Origin: Meghimatium bilineatum
Taxonomy: Eukaryota > Mollusca > Gastropoda > Stylommatophora > Philomycidae
Direction of reading: 5' to 3'
DNA length: 64,000 bases
Assembly (NCBI GenBank): GCA_034231615.1
Contig: CM067299.1
Coordinates: 17,698,498 to 17,762,497, forward strand
Under the pieces are notes generated by a model, which worked only from the letters and a program-made list of their open reading frames with translations, did not search any database and had not been told where the DNA came from. The position numbers were made by a program, and so were the translations under genes. This document shows, piece by piece, positions 24,707 to 36,975 of the stretch. How positions within the stretch are numbered: the stretch's first letter is position 1; each line of letters opens with the position of its first letter.

Positions 24707-25414
24707 ACAATAATAATAATGTCCAGAAATCACGGAAATTGGACACCCGACCAAAATTCTTAAATGTTTTAACTTATATAGTCCCCTAATATCCATTCAT
24801 CTCAGCTCATACATCAGTGAAATGGGCCTACTATTTGATTGACGGTCCTTAGTCACCTAAACGTTTTTTTGTGTGAATCATCGAAAGTTTCCATCCAATT
24901 GATTGTTGTTCATTTATTTTATTATAAGACTGATTTTCAGATTTTGGCTAAGTTAGAGGCCTGCGACACAAGTTCATCTCCACTGAATAAATTGGTCATG
25001 ATATAAATATGACTTACCCGTGGTGATACTGCTCTTACTAAAAATGGTAGTCAAATGAAATAGTTCCTAATATAACCATGCCTACATCAAGTCGGATGGA
25101 TTGATCACAACAATTGATGTTTACTCAAGACCTCCATGTTGATATGCAAATTACAGCAACTGTAATGTCACTGCTGCACCTTAGGGGAGTAGTCATTGTA
25201 TTTCAACATTATCTATTGACACGTTAGCCGAGCATGCAAGACAATAATGCCCTAACTGCACATGTTTTAAAGATTGTCATTTTTAGGAGTCATAGCCTAG
25301 AATCATGAATTATTTTGGAAAACGCTGTTCTTAGCCCCCTGTCTGACTAATATTCTCTGAAACGCCTAATGTCCCTGTTTTGTTCTAGTAAACATTAATA
25401 TAAAAATCCCCATT
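24707..25414. other. No recognisable feature
   Basis: No conserved frame or repeat family recognised. Confidence 0.5.
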
Positions 25415-25570
25415 TAGAGTCGTCTCCGCAGCGAAGGTTGACTGCAACAGACCTCCAACATCCACTGTCTTTTGCCTTGGTGGTGCACTCGGCTAGACTG
25501 TAACATGCCCATCTCGTGATGTTTCTCTTCCACTTTTATCTCCGCCTATCTCTTGCTTGCCTCCCTCAAT
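25415..25570 (-). pseudogene. LINE 3' fragment
   Basis: The minus strand reads 'SLAECTTKAKDSGCWRSVA', matching the insertion at 22378-22597. Truncated on the 5' side. Confidence 0.65.
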
Positions 25571-25679
25571 ATAAAAATAGAGCATTAATTGGAATTAAAA
25601 ATATGGGGGAGGGGGTCATCATAATGCCGCATCGGCAACGTTGAAACGCTTATTTCACTTAGGTAAAGTTAAGTCCCTT

Positions 25680-25862
25680 GGTAGCAACCTGCCGTCGGTG
25701 ATGACGATAATTCCTTATGTACTAAGCCATAGCAGCTATTAGGCGGGGTCGCCAGCTCCTTTCCTTGCTGTGTTTACCTTCCCTAAATCATACGTCAGGC
25801 ACCCATTTACAGCTGAGCCGACTGGAGAAGCAGTCGTGTCAGACGAGAAATCATGACTCGCA
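25680..25862 (-). mobile_element. SINE family E
   Basis: Reverse-complement match to 6896-7060: 'cctgccgtcggtgatgacga', 'attaggcggggtcgccagct', 'ttaccttccctaaatcat' and 'cacccatttacagctgagcc'. The right side (tRNA-like region) is degenerate. Confidence 0.65.
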
Positions 25863-25907
25863 TTTTATCACTTATCTAACGGCTAACCCAAACGACAGAG
25901 ATTACAT

Positions 25908-25938
25908 CCAGGTAAACAAATACTTTTTGTTTACCTGG
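25908..25938. repeat. Perfect 13-bp hairpin
   Basis: 'ccaggtaaacaaa', a 5-base loop, then its exact inverse complement. It lies next to SINE family E. It contains 'gtaaacaa', a forkhead-like site on each arm. No other evidence of function. Confidence 0.6.
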
Positions 25939-26039
25939 TAAATCAGTTGTAGCGGCTGCTCAAGTGATGTTGGTGTAAATGTATAATGACCAGAAATTAT
26001 GTGAAGATCCGACCATCATGTGTGGGTCGTAGTAACACA

Positions 26040-26210
26040 AATCGAAAGTAAATATTGTAAATAAGTAAAAGTATAACATAAGCCTACTACTACTACTAAT
26101 TTATGTAAAAGTATAACGTAAATCTACTCCTACTACTACATTATGTAAAAGTATAACGCAGGCCTAAGTCTACTACTACTACTACTACTACTACTTTATT
26201 TAAGACATTT
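26040..26210. repeat. Degenerate repeat with (TAC)n
   Basis: 'tatgtaaaagtataac' occurs three times, each followed by (tac)n. The last tract has seven or more TAC units. Confidence 0.7.
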
Positions 26211-26244
26211 ACTTATTTATCATATTCACTATGTAACTTATGTG

Positions 26245-26512
26245 CATGCTTCTTCTACGTTAATTCTCAAACTCCTGCAGGATGTAGTCGGAGAACGAAA
26301 TACGTCGTATTATGGTTTACAGCATTGCTGCGATATCTCCGTCTTTCTGCTTGATACATCTGACTTTAACATGGCTTTGGGTCACTTTGACCATATATGG
26401 GATGTGACAGCCAACGCCACCTCATAACCTTAGCCGCCTCTTACGACATGCATGGAAGGTAAATAGTGTTGCTATTCTTTGCTCCCATATCGGCCCCTGA
26501 CAGCAGGGGTTT
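26245..26512 (-). mobile_element. SINE family A copy
   Basis: Contains 'aaactcctgcaggatgtagt', 'gtttacagcattgctgcgat', 'ccgcctcttacgacatgcat' and 'gttgctattctttgctccc' in the family order. Nearly full length; no clear TSD found. Confidence 0.85.
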
Positions 26513-27400
26513 CGATTTACTAGGAACAGTCCCAATTTGTAGATCTCGGTTCTAGGGCACCTGTTAATGTTCATTTTGACGCACAATTGTCTCCGTTTAT
26601 GGACTAGACACACATCACTACGAGCCATGCGACTCTACTCAACTGTCAAACTACGGAACACAGAATACATTTTGACGGAGCACGAAGAACACTGAGTGCA
26701 TTCAGGCAACTAGAACGTGAAAGGTAGCAGACTAAAGATAGTAAAGTGAATGGGGACGTGCTGATGACGTCATACAAATGGTGTAAATGTAGGAGGACGA
26801 CCTCTGGTGCAGAATGCATTGTGTTCGTTGATTGCCAACTCTGTTCACTCTAAGAATGAAGTGGGTCAGTGCTTCTGATACCATGTTGGACGCTTGATTC
26901 TTGATTAGAAACTGGCCTCACAGCACGTGGGACATTCCCATGAGTGATCCGCCCTCTGTTCCAGCAGTCATCCAACTCGTTGGTGTTTTGAGTCTAATGC
27001 CGCCGAAACAGGCGTCGACATCAGGGTACAACTCTGGCCCTTGCGACAAGTTCCTTTGTTGTTCCGTCCACCCACGCCGTGCCCGTAACTAGTTTAAGCA
27101 CAAATTTGGCCTGTCGGAACAACATGGTAACTGTTATCGAAGGTTACGACTGCGGGATTTGTTGGACGCAGAACGCATTAATCCATTGTTAAGTGCCCAA
27201 TAATATTGTTTTTAAATTTCGTTTTTAAATGTTTTTTTTAAAAAGTTGATTAAATATTGTTTTTAAATAATATTGTTTTTACATGTCATCAGCTGTTTTA
27301 AAAATCACATTTTCTCGCGGAGTTATGTGGTGGTGTGTTTTGACAAGCTTCATTCGTAAAGTGAACAAAGTTTAGTAATAGCTCACAATAGACAATACAA
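26513..27400. other. Unclassified, locally GC-richer DNA
   Basis: About 26640-27180 is richer in GC than its surroundings and looks like old repeat DNA, but I could not match it to a family. 27190-27310 has repeated 'atattgtttttaaa' phrases. Confidence 0.4.
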
Positions 27401-27414
27401 GAGTGGTACTTTAT

Positions 27415-27790
27415 TGCTATACGGGTCTGCGGTGCGGGCGTTGATTTTCAAAAATTCCAGGGTAGTTTACATGATTACGTACGCAGATGATTCGATTATT
27501 ATCACAAGCGCAGTGTTTTGGCCTTCACAGATCAGTGTGATTGAAGAACCACCAAAGCGGAGAGTGGCATGTGTGCTGTGACTATAAGCAGCACAACTAT
27601 GACTATCAAGCTTGTAGCAGCGACCAAGTTCTTGAACTGGATTAGTATAAAGAAAGCAATTCATGTCCACGACCTCAATTACTCGATGGGCATGACTAGA
27701 AATATACAAGTGGACTGCGTTTGTGAATATGGGATTTTGTGGTTGTGTAGAGGTCAAAGTTGGGGTGGTAATATTTATTGTAATCTCTTA
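27415..27790 (+). pseudogene. Reverse transcriptase fragment with YADDS motif
   Basis: The + strand reads 'VVYMITYADDSIIITSA' at about 27463-27515, a reverse transcriptase catalytic motif with both aspartates present. Downstream similarity is lost to frameshifts. I cannot assign a clade. The 96-codon minus frame over the same bases is its shadow. Confidence 0.5.
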
Positions 27791-27794
27791 TGGG

Positions 27795-29158
27795 TGCTAT
27801 AGACAACAAGACAACAGATCAGTTTATCTACGCTGCTATTGCGTCGGGCGGTAGAGCAATGGTTGCCATATTTAACTATAAAGTGTTACAAGAAATAGTG
27901 CGGGCAAGCGAAATTAACTTGTGGAGTGATTACTTTTTATTTGGCTTCAGAATAGGGGTTAGCTGCACAGACGCCTTGTTCACGCTGAGACAAATGAGTG
28001 AGAGAGCGATAGAATACAACAACGAACTAAACGTAATATTTATAGATCAAGAGAAGGCGTTTGATAGAGTCAACAGAGACGTACTATGAGAAACTATAGA
28101 AATGTATTGTATCAAAGGACAACTGTTAGAAAGTATAAGAGTTTTGTATAAAAACTGCCAATGTGTAGTAAGAACATCAGATGGTATCACAGACGCATTT
28201 CAGACAAAAACGGATGTGCGTCAAGGTTGCCTGCTCTCACCTTTGCTATTCAATATATACATAGACAGAATAATAAAAGAGGCAAAAAGTACACATGGCA
28301 ACATCACCGACTCAGAACAAAAACAACTCAGAGCAACCAAACAATGAAATAAATGATCTACTTTTCGCAGACGATCAGAGCCTCATATACGAAAATGAAG
28401 AACAACTACAAAGTCATGTTAACTCACTATCTGAAACATGTAGAAAATACAACATGAAGATCAATACACAAAAATCAGAAACTATGAAAATATGCAGAAC
28501 ACCGAGTCCACTAAACATACAGATAGACAATATATGAGTAAAACAAGTTACAGAGTTAAAATATCTCGGTAGTATTTTTTACAGAAAATGGAAGCCTCGA
28601 TAGAGAAATAGAGATGTCAAAAGGCAAATGCAGTAACATACCAGCTGTCATCTTCATCCCAAGATCGAGATGGAAGTCAAGAGACAAATGATTTACAGTA
28701 TATTTCTACGAACACTGTGTTACCAGTGCCAAACCTGGTCTCTCTCATCTTCACATTACAGAAAGATAGTGATATGTGAGATAAAATGCTTGAAGTAAGT
28801 TGCACGGGTCATCAGACTCGATGATTATGAAATGAAGACATCAGGGAAAGAATAGATATAACAGCTTGCACATAATACATAGAAAGGCAGCAGATGATTA
28901 CTTGGCCACATTATAAGAATGCATAACGACAAGTTGCCCATACAGGCATATAACCAAATGAGATCAGGGTACAAGGTCAGAGGAAGACCATGAAAAAGAT
29001 GGATAGACAACGTCAGGGACATCCTGAACAGACACGGTCATAGCGAAGCCGAAGCCACACGTCTGGATTTAGAACGCAAGCTCTAGCTTCAATTACCCCT
29101 ACGCTTAACGACAAGAGTGGATCACAAACCACCTGGGGAAAGACAATAGACAATGATT
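27795..29158 (+). pseudogene. LINE ORF2 remnant (FADDQ family)
   Basis: In order: 'FGFRIGVSCTDALFTLRQM' (27950), 'IDQEKAFDRVNRD' (28045), 'RQGCLLSPLLFNIYIDRI' (28220), 'LLFADDQSLIYENEEQLQ' (28361) and 'YKVRGRP' (28975). Then come a C-terminus and 3' end with 'cccctacgcttaacg' and 'ccacctggggaaagacaata'. An early stop near 28088 and later frameshifts show it is dead. It is the most complete copy here of an RTE-like family whose 3' ends also lie at 9.1, 10.9 and 36.8 kb. Confidence 0.85.
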
Positions 29159-29394
29159 TTTTTTTTAATGTCCGAAAAAAGGAACTGAGCTTTCATTGAA
29201 GCTTCGCCAGACATACTCACTAATTGACCTTAGAAGAAAGTTCCAACAGAGACCTGGCAGTTGTAATGGTCCATAAGCTTAAGTGATGAATAGAGCACAC
29301 ATGGACATGTCTGGAATGCAATAATGATGATCTGACTGCATACTAACTAGCCTGAAGGGTGGTGATGAAAATGTCAGATTATAGAACATTTGCT
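29159..29394. other. Spacer between two LINEs
   Basis: Short T-run then unclassified DNA. Confidence 0.4.
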
Positions 29395-32165
29395 AATATT
29401 ATTCAAAGCGCTTGGTTTTGTACTGTATCTAAATCCTGTAATGTGGTATTTGATGCACGACACCACGCAGCTGAACCATATTCCAGGTGTGGTCTCATGC
29501 CTCGTTCGTAAACATTACGGAGTATATTCCCACAGGCTCCCCATGTGGTTCCACTTAGTTTTCTCAATATAGCACACTTTCTCCTGGCTTTTGTTGTTGC
29601 TTTGTTTATGTGTTGCTTCCATGTCAGCTTATCATAAAATGTAACCCCGAGAATATGGGTTGTTTGTCTTCTTTCAAAAGTTCTCCACCTATCTTGATAG
29701 CACCGGCTTTTTGTTTTGGTGAGAGGGAAAAGAATGCAGTGCTGCATTTATCTGTGTTAATGCCGACGCGCCATCTATTTGCCCATCAATAGATAGAAGG
29801 CATCAATGACTCTTTGTATTTGTTTAGTAGCCACTGCTGCGTGTTCTTCCGTGCACTAGATCATCAGCATAAATTGCCTCTTTGATTCAATGTGGGTTCG
29901 GCAACTAGTTCATTGATGTAAACCAAGAAATGTGTGGCTGAACTCATGTGAGTGACATGACTCCCCCCTGGGGGATTCCATGACGCAGTAGGACGTTTTT
30001 GCTCTTGCGACCATCCAATTGTACCCTGACTCTTCTATTATGCAGATATGCTTTTTAACTATTTGTACAATCTTGAGTTAACACTGCAGTTTCGCAATTT
30101 CTTCAAGAGCTCTGCTTTCCAAGCCTTGTCAAATGCTTTCATGCTGCTAGTGCCAGTTTCTTATCTTGGAAGGCGTTCTCAATCTCTTTGGAGAGATATG
30201 TTGCCTGATCTTAAGTAGAGTAGCACTGCTTAAAGCATACTTGCTGCGATACAATAAGTTATCAATTTCAAGGTACCACTGCATCCTAAGATTGCTAATG
30301 CGTTCCATTGTTTTGCAAAGACAGCTTGTAAAGCTGATGGGCCTGTAATTGGAGACAATTGGATAATTGTAAGGTGTTGTCATCTTTTCCTGATTTGAGG
30401 AGTGGTGTAATTATTAATTCCCTCCATGTCTGCGGAACATTACCTGTGGTGCAGCTTGTGTTGACGATCTGAAGTAGTTTTGCTCTTGCTGTAGTTCCCA
30501 GGTTTTTAATAATTTCATTGGACACTCCATCAGCTCCTGGGGTTTTTTCATTTTCAACTTGGATATTGAATGCTCCAGTTCTTTTAATGTGATTGGTGTT
30601 TCCGTGACTTCAAGTATAGGTTCGTCTTGTCCAATGTTTTACTGGCTTTATCGAACCCCCTGTTGTTTTTCTGGGCTAACTTTGATGTCTTCTGCAAAGG
30701 AGTCTGCAAAGTAATCCGCTGCATGTTTCTTGTAAAACCCTTCTATCTTTATAAAGTGTGATCCTTGTATTTCTCCATGTATCTCCATCATTTAGTTGTT
30801 TTACCAGTCTCCATTATTTCCTAATGTTTCTTTCAAGGTTCAGCCAATCTTTTTTTTCCCTGTCCAGCTGCTCCGTGTGGCTTGTAACTTGGCTCTTTAA
30901 AATTTAACCTTTGTTTGCTTATATTTTTTTATTGTGTCTTTGGCTAGGTCTGTTCTCTGCCTGCTGTCTACATGTTTCCATCTCATTTTGCAGCTTCTCC
31001 AGTTCATCATCTCAATAGATTGTAGTGTTTGCGTACCCCCTGGGTATGGTTTTACTAGCAGCATGTAGTATGCATCTATTAATTTACTTAATACTCTATC
31101 GATACTCTAGATAGAAAACTATAGTTCCACCTAGTGTGTATGCTGTTCTTGATAAATTCATTGTGGATTTATAAAAATATTAGTATGTGGTCACTATCTC
31201 CAAGCTGCTTTCCAACGACTCGTGTGATGTTCCATTCAAGGCCTGATGAGTGGAGCACCAGGTCTGGTGTATAGGTGGTGTGTCATGCTCTCGACTAGAA
31301 GGTTGTTGGGTCTGCTGGCTGGTTAATAAGTATGGGATTATTGTGATCCTGCCAGCTCTCGAGTTCTTCACCTCTCTTGTCCATGCGATCGTAGCCCAGC
31401 TCTGAGAGTGGCTGTTGAGTGGTCATCACACACCTCAAGTCTCTCTTTTTCTGGGATTGTGGTAGTGCCAATGGCCTATCATTTGGGTAGTAGTAGTTCA
31501 TGAGATAAAATTCTGTACTGTCTGTTTTTAGGTGGAGCATCTGCTATTCTGGTCCCTCCCCACACTCATCCGCATCGCTGACGATAGAATTCGCTGGAGG
31601 ACTCTGTGTGCTGAAGCATCCAATGTGGTACCCCTACGACCATGAAGGGTTATGGGTTTATTGATTGATTGATGATATACACTTCCAGCTGATATGCAGT
31701 GATATTGGTTTTTTCCCCACAAGTATCAGAATTTCACCCTTTCGTCGGTCCTTTTTTGTCTGATCGGTAGCACTGATAACCTCTGATTTTTAAGACTATA
31801 TCGCTGCTGAGGTGTTCTTCTTGAATACAGCATACATGTTCTTCACATAGGATATTTTCAAGCTCCAATTTTTTACTCTATCCATCTCTTAGCTGTTGAT
31901 ACCCTCAACATTCCAGTGCATTATTTTTATTGGTCGTTCGTTTGTTTGGCCAGTAGCACTATTCATTTGCCTCCATGCTCGTCGGGGTAATTGAGAAAGA
32001 CTTCCAGTAATTGAAGTTGGGCCTATTCGAGGTATAGGACCCGGCACTGTCTCTGGCTGAACATCCGTCACAGGGCAGGCACCATAACTATTATTGGATA
32101 TATATATGTTCCCACTGTGTTTTGTGCGTAGCATCCTGATTAATTGTGCGCTTTTTGGATGGTTA
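29395..32165 (-). pseudogene. Decayed LINE, endonuclease to RT
   Basis: Minus strand, 5' at right. The 5' end near 32060-31890 reads 'KIMHWNVEGINS', the opening motif of an AP-like endonuclease. Parts of the endonuclease follow to about 31100. RT motifs are 'NYRPISFTSCLCKTMERI' near 30330, then 'DKLTWKQHINKATTKARRK' and 'LRKLSGTTWGACGNIL' to 29403. It ends abruptly within or just after RT, so RNase H is missing (3'-truncated or rearranged). Same family as 12.46-14.70 kb. Many frameshifts. Confidence 0.85.
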
Positions 32166-32964
32166 CCTCCGTCTTCAGCACTCTGCTTACTTTCGCAGGA
32201 CTGTAGTCCTGCTCACTCGAGTGGGAGTGCCCGACTAATCGTAGTTTCCAGCCCCTGGTGGCTGAACTATGCTCCATCACAATTTCAAGGTGTTTGCTGC
32301 GATGGGGTCTGCCCGCCTATTTCTCGCCACACCTCAACTTTACTTTCAAGAAAGGTATTCAACAAGGTATCGTGTCATATAGTGTGTCAAAAATATATAT
32401 TTTTTTTATCTCTTTAATCATTCTTTTTTATAACACGTGTTAAAGTGAGATCTTGAAAATAAAGGTATAGACCTACTCATTATACTGAATCTTTTTTGCA
32501 AAATGGAAATTAATTGGACAAATCAGTATTTGAAGAAATTTGGAATAAAGATTGGGGGAAACAAAGACAAACGAGATTGGGACGGCGGGTCGATTTAGGA
32601 GTATGAAAATTAATCGCGCAAATGGAACGATTATCATACATACTCTTCACCATCTACTAACATTTTATTTGGCATTGCTTTCATTCTTCTATGAAATACA
32701 TCTTTAAAAATCACAACAAATCCGTACTGATACTTTAATCTGGAGAATAACAGGAAGTGAACTGTCTTTTCTACAAACAATATTTTGCTTGAAGTAGACA
32801 TTGAATTGATTCACTACCTACGAAGGTGTGAATTTGGGAGTTAAAAAAAAAACACTTCAGAATTAATATCCTTATGATAAGTCTTGTAATAGTAAACAAT
32901 TTATAAAATATATACTTTGGTAAGCACCTTTCCAGACGATAATAATTATTGTGCTACAAGAAAT
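32166..32964. other. LINE 5' UTR-like DNA, then nothing recognisable
   Basis: 32166-32340 may belong to the 5' UTR of the preceding LINE: on the minus strand 'gctggaaactacgattag' then 'gagtgagcaggactacagtc' resembles 44450-44520. From 32350 to 32964 the DNA is AT-rich and unrecognised. Confidence 0.45.
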
Positions 32965-34098
32965 GTTGTTGTTCGTCCATCACAAGTGATGATGACGATT
33001 TGAAATCATTTGTTATATCCACTTTTGAAAATTCAATTTTAGTTATGTCCTTGATTATGAGTTCGTAGATGGCTAATGAGCCCTATTCGAGCTGTAAATG
33101 TCTTTGGACATGGAATAACGACTGTAGACGGATCTTGGTCTATCCGTGACTTTCTAGCTGCTCTCCGCTGTTGAGCTGCTGCATTTCTCTTCTTTTCACA
33201 AGATGATGCTCTCTTTTTTATTTTAGAACGCCATGTAGATCTATTTTGTGCAAGTTCTTCCCATGTATCGTGGTCTATTTCAAAGGCTTTCAGTGAGTCT
33301 TTGTAGCGCTTCCTTTGGCCACCTTGAGATCATATACCCTTCTCTAGCTCACCATTACCATAGAGAAGTATCTTTGGCAGACGATGGTCTGGCATGCGCA
33401 CCAAATGACCTGCCCAACGAATCTGTGTCTGCATCAGGATCGTGTCAATGCTTGGGATACCAGCTCTATCAAGGACAGTGGTATCTGGAATCTTGTCTTG
33501 CCATCTGATGTTCATAACTTTTCTGAGACAATTTGTATGAAAATGATTGAGTTTTTTCACATGACATCTATACACAGTCCATGTTTCACTAGCGTATAGC
33601 AGCACTGGAAGTACCACTGCTCTGTAAACTTTCAGCTTAGTCTGTAGATTAATGCCATTTCTACGCCAAACATTTGTGTACAATCTGCCGAAAGTACTGC
33701 TTGCTTTGGCGATCCTTGTATACACTTCATCATCAACTTTGGCATTTTGTGATAACGTACTGCCTAGATATGTGAATCTATTCACAACTTTCAGTGCTAC
33801 ACCATTTACCTTTATGCAGGGCTCGAGATAGCTTTTGCCAAGTGCTGGTTGTAACATGACTTCTGTTTTCTCTGTGTTAATGGTAAGCCCAAAGTTGGTA
33901 CAGGCTTTGGAGAATCTGTCTATAATACATTGTAGATCAGCCTCAGAGTTGGCATTTAGGGCACAGTCATCAGCAAATAGAAGATCCCTGATTGTGTGTT
34001 ATTTAACTTTGGTTTTTGCTCGAAGCCGCAGAAGGTTGAACAATTTTCTGTCTATGCGATAGGTGATGTTTACTCCCAGGTCTAGAAAAAATTTACAA
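32965..34098 (-). pseudogene. 5'-truncated LINE, 175-codon frame intact
   Basis: Minus strand. It begins near 34090 with 'KLFNLLRLRAKTKVK' and 'LLFADDCALNANSEADL' (RT catalytic motif, about 33990). A 175-codon frame (33330-33857) follows with 'FTYLGSTLS', 'LPVLLYASETWTVYR', 'CLRKVMNIRWQDKIPDT' and 'IRWAGHLVRMPDHRLPK'. The end (33060-33250) carries the 'FTARIGLISHLRTH' zinc-finger-like tail, and the 3' UTR ends in 'gtgatggacgaacaacaa'. One stop at 34003 and a frame change at 33330 break it. Same family as 19.8-20.0 kb and the 3' end at 39.64 kb. Confidence 0.88.
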
Positions 34099-34152
34099 GA
34101 AATGTAAGTTAGGATTCACAGATGTTAGTGTTAGGATCATTATGATTATTAA

Positions 34153-35039
34153 CCTTTAGCAAGCCAGATTAAAAAATACGAAACGTCTCCCTGCCACCGG
34201 ATTCTTTTTTGAAAATTTGCGTTATTGATGGTGACTGTTTGAAAATGTGATAATTTTTGGTTGTTAGAGGTATTTAAATAATATTTGCATATATAAATAA
34301 AGAATTGAATTATGCATATATTGGTGTAATTTATGTACATGTGTGTGTGATACCAGACGTATGAGAAAGTGGTAAAGACGTTTTTCACAAAAAAACATAT
34401 ATTTTATAACAAATAAAGAGGAAAAAAAATAATAAAAAATAACTTACCTTACTTATCAAATTCCTTGGCAACACTGTAAACTAAATCACGCAAATCTGTT
34501 GTATTTATGTTCTTTCACTGCGAAATTATCAAAATATAGCCGGGGAAACTGTATAAAACATGTAGATTTGCAGTAAAATCATTCTTTGAGCTTAGGTCTA
34601 GAGTCATTTTTGGTGCCACTTCAACATATTCGATATCAAACGTCTACAAGTCTCCAAACCAACGCGGCGTTCTGTATATTCACTGCTGTGAAACTAAATA
34701 ACTCAATAATTCATGATTCAAGCCACGATTCAATGTTATTTTATTCAAAATACGATGAAAGAAAGGTCTATAAAACCGGTCCACCATCATGGCATCGTAC
34801 CGGTGTGCAGATGTGGTCAGATTAATCGCTATAAAATTTGTATCTTCTGGCTAGCCATTGTTACAACGATTATGTCGGACGTAGGAATGAACCGGCTTCA
34901 ATAGCGCATGTTATTGAGTAACCAATCAGGCTGTGGGGCATCTATTATAACGATATCTCATTGATTGGAGTATGTCGCCAACGGCGCTAGTCGCCATTTT
35001 GTTTTTCGGCGACCAGTGTTAATATAGGCGCGGTGAAGG
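34153..35039. mobile_element. piggyBac-like MITE, copy 1, TTAA-flanked
   Basis: An 887-bp element bordered by TTAA at 34149-34152 and 35040-35043. Ends are 'CCTTTAGC...' and '...GTGAAGG', giving short inverted termini CCTTYA. The left 200 bp match the right end of the inverted copy at 41509-42346: 'ggattcttttttgaaaattt', 'gcgttattgatggtga' and 'tatttaaataat.tttgca'. No transposase. 34985-35010 holds 'gtcgccattttg', a motif common in promoters (YY1-like). Classification rests on TTAA and termini only. Confidence 0.7.
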
Positions 35040-35043
35040 TTAA

Positions 35044-35517
35044 CTAAAAAAAACTATCTTGAGTGATGACATGATGTTAATCTGATGTAACTAGTAACTA
35101 CTACAAATTATAAATAATCCATGGCGGTGGATGAATCAATATTAATCAAATTAATATATGTTAAAATGTAAGATAAAATAATACTGAATAATATTGATAT
35201 TAGGTAAAAATGCTGTTTCGTTCACTGTTGTGAAAAATCAAATCATATCAATTCACCCTTAGACGAGAATTCTTAGTGAATTAATTATTAATTCTAAACA
35301 CTTCTAAACACTGATTCTAACCCTTCTCCCCCCCTCCTAAAAAATATATAAACTAATTCTAATCCTTGAACCCCCCCCCCCCCTTTACCAAAACTAAAAC
35401 CTATAATTTTACACAACTTATCTAACACTGCAAAGGTTACAACGGTCGACGAAACGGCAGATGCGCCCAATATTATATAGGGTCTATTCACGCTGCTGGT
35501 AAAAGTTGCTTTTGATT
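35044..35517. other. AT-rich DNA with C-runs
   Basis: Includes C-runs near 35330 and 35373-35384 and repeated 'aattctaa(a/c)c' phrases. No gene. Confidence 0.5.
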
Positions 35518-35606
35518 CTTCATTGTGCTATAAATAGCACACTGTTTACATTTTTAACCAGCTGATGTCACAGATTTCCGTGTAACACCAATGAAATTAA
35601 TGGCTA
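35518..35606 (-). repeat. Dispersed repeat R90, copy 2
   Basis: Inverted match to 23683-23775, with about 85-90% identity by eye. The right boundary is 'ccaatgaaattaatgg'. Confidence 0.75.
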
Positions 35607-35879
35607 CCATGACGTCACATCCTGATAATCACTGAGTTCAACTCTAAACACAGACGAACTTATGCATAATCTGTTTCTTTTCCAATTTACATATTTAAAA
35701 ACATTTCCTATGATTTGTACTGAGCAATCATTATTTCTGTGCGTTACACACGGAGTTAGGTGCACGCAAACATTATAATTATTATTCCTAATCGTACTCT
35801 AAGTACTTAACCGTAAGCTTGCCAAATCACACAACAAAGGTTAGGTAATACTTCGAAACTGGAGAAAAGGTCACAACAA
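35607..35879. other. No recognisable feature
   Basis: AT-rich, nothing supported. Confidence 0.4.
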
Positions 35880-36765
35880 AGAATTAAAAGCAACTTGCGC
35901 CAATGCTGCTATCTGTAACTGGTAAAATTCTTTGTAATATGATGCTCACAAGAGTAAAGAAAAGACATCCCTAGACAAAAGACGTTGACTTAGAGGAACA
36001 TGCAGGCTTTAGACCAGGTCGCTCCTGCCTAGACCATATATTCACTCTTAGAACAATAATTGAACTGTCAATACTGCATTTTTCCCATTAAGGAGTTGCA
36101 GGAAGGGGATTGAATAGCTGTGTGATAAAGGCCGCATGCTCTTGCTGTCTCCACGTCATGTACAGGGTGAGTTTTTTAATTTACCCTCCGATAGAAAAAA
36201 ACCTAGTCCTTACCAGGGATCGAACTCTAGACCTCACTAGTGTGAGACCAACGCTCTAACCTCTCGGCCATGCACCACACCTTCTAAACATTGAAGAATG
36301 TTTAGAATTTAGAGCCAACCTAATAATAAACGTTGATTTGAAAAAAACCTTCGACAGCATACATCAAACATCGCTTTGGGCAGTTAAAAAATATATGGAG
36401 TTCAAAACAAATACATAAATATGATAAAATCATTCTATAAAAATGCACAATGCTGTGTTAGAAAAGAAAAAGACAATTCTGACTGGTTCTCTGTGATTAC
36501 TGGTGTTAAATAAAGCAGCTCTATGTCATCATTGCCATTCAATATCGCAATTGGTTGGGTAATGAGAAAAATCACAACCAGCGTAAATTTAAGAATTCAA
36601 TGGCTAAACAAAACATCACTAGAAGACCTCGACTTTGCCGAAGATCTTGCATTATTAAGTGAAAACCATCAAGATGCACAAACAAAAACTGATAGATTAA
36701 AATTCATCGCAGGACGGATAGGTCTTCAAATCAATCCATCAAAATAAAAATTACGAACTTCAGGT
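35880..36765 (+). pseudogene. LINE RT remnant interrupted by a SINE
   Basis: RT segments: 'EEHAGFRPGRSCLDHIFTLR' (about 35995-36055); after the SINE, 'NVDLKKTFDSIHQTSLW' (about 36330-36380); then 'SLEDLDFAEDLALLSENHQD' (about 36618), where the usual DD of the catalytic motif is ED. Frameshifts throughout. A different family from the FADDQ copies. Confidence 0.8.
36065..36289 (-). mobile_element. SINE family C (tRNA-headed), nested in LINE
   Basis: On the minus strand it starts with a tRNA-like region: A box 'tggccgagaggttagag', B box 'gttcgatccct' about 40 bp on. It ends near 'attgacagttcaa'. A short TSD 'attgaa' (36059-36064 and 36290-36295) flanks it. Removing the element and one TSD restores the RT reading frame on both sides. 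Second copy at 61286-61505. Confidence 0.85.
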
Positions 36766-36975
36766 GGTGTTGTCGTAGCTTCCACACTTGCCGTTGAGCG
36801 TAGGGATTTGGCAAGAATATGTAGTCTGTGTTGCAAAGCTAGGTGTGTTGCTCTGGTTGAGGCCAATATAAGCTGTGATGATTGTGTAGTTTGCCAATCT
36901 AAGTCATGAGAAGACCACAAATATACAAGAGCATCAGTCAATGTCATCAACTTATTACACACTATTCATCAAGTA
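36766..36975 (-). pseudogene. LINE 3' end, FADDQ family
   Basis: The minus strand has 'TRATHLALQHRLHILAKSL', then 'ccctacgctcaacggcaagtg' one frame away, as at 10.9 kb. It abuts the oppositely oriented LINE on its left. Confidence 0.6.

Noticed and set aside
27467..27757. 96-codon minus-strand gene
   Set aside because: It is the antisense of a reverse transcriptase fragment that reads YADDS on the + strand.
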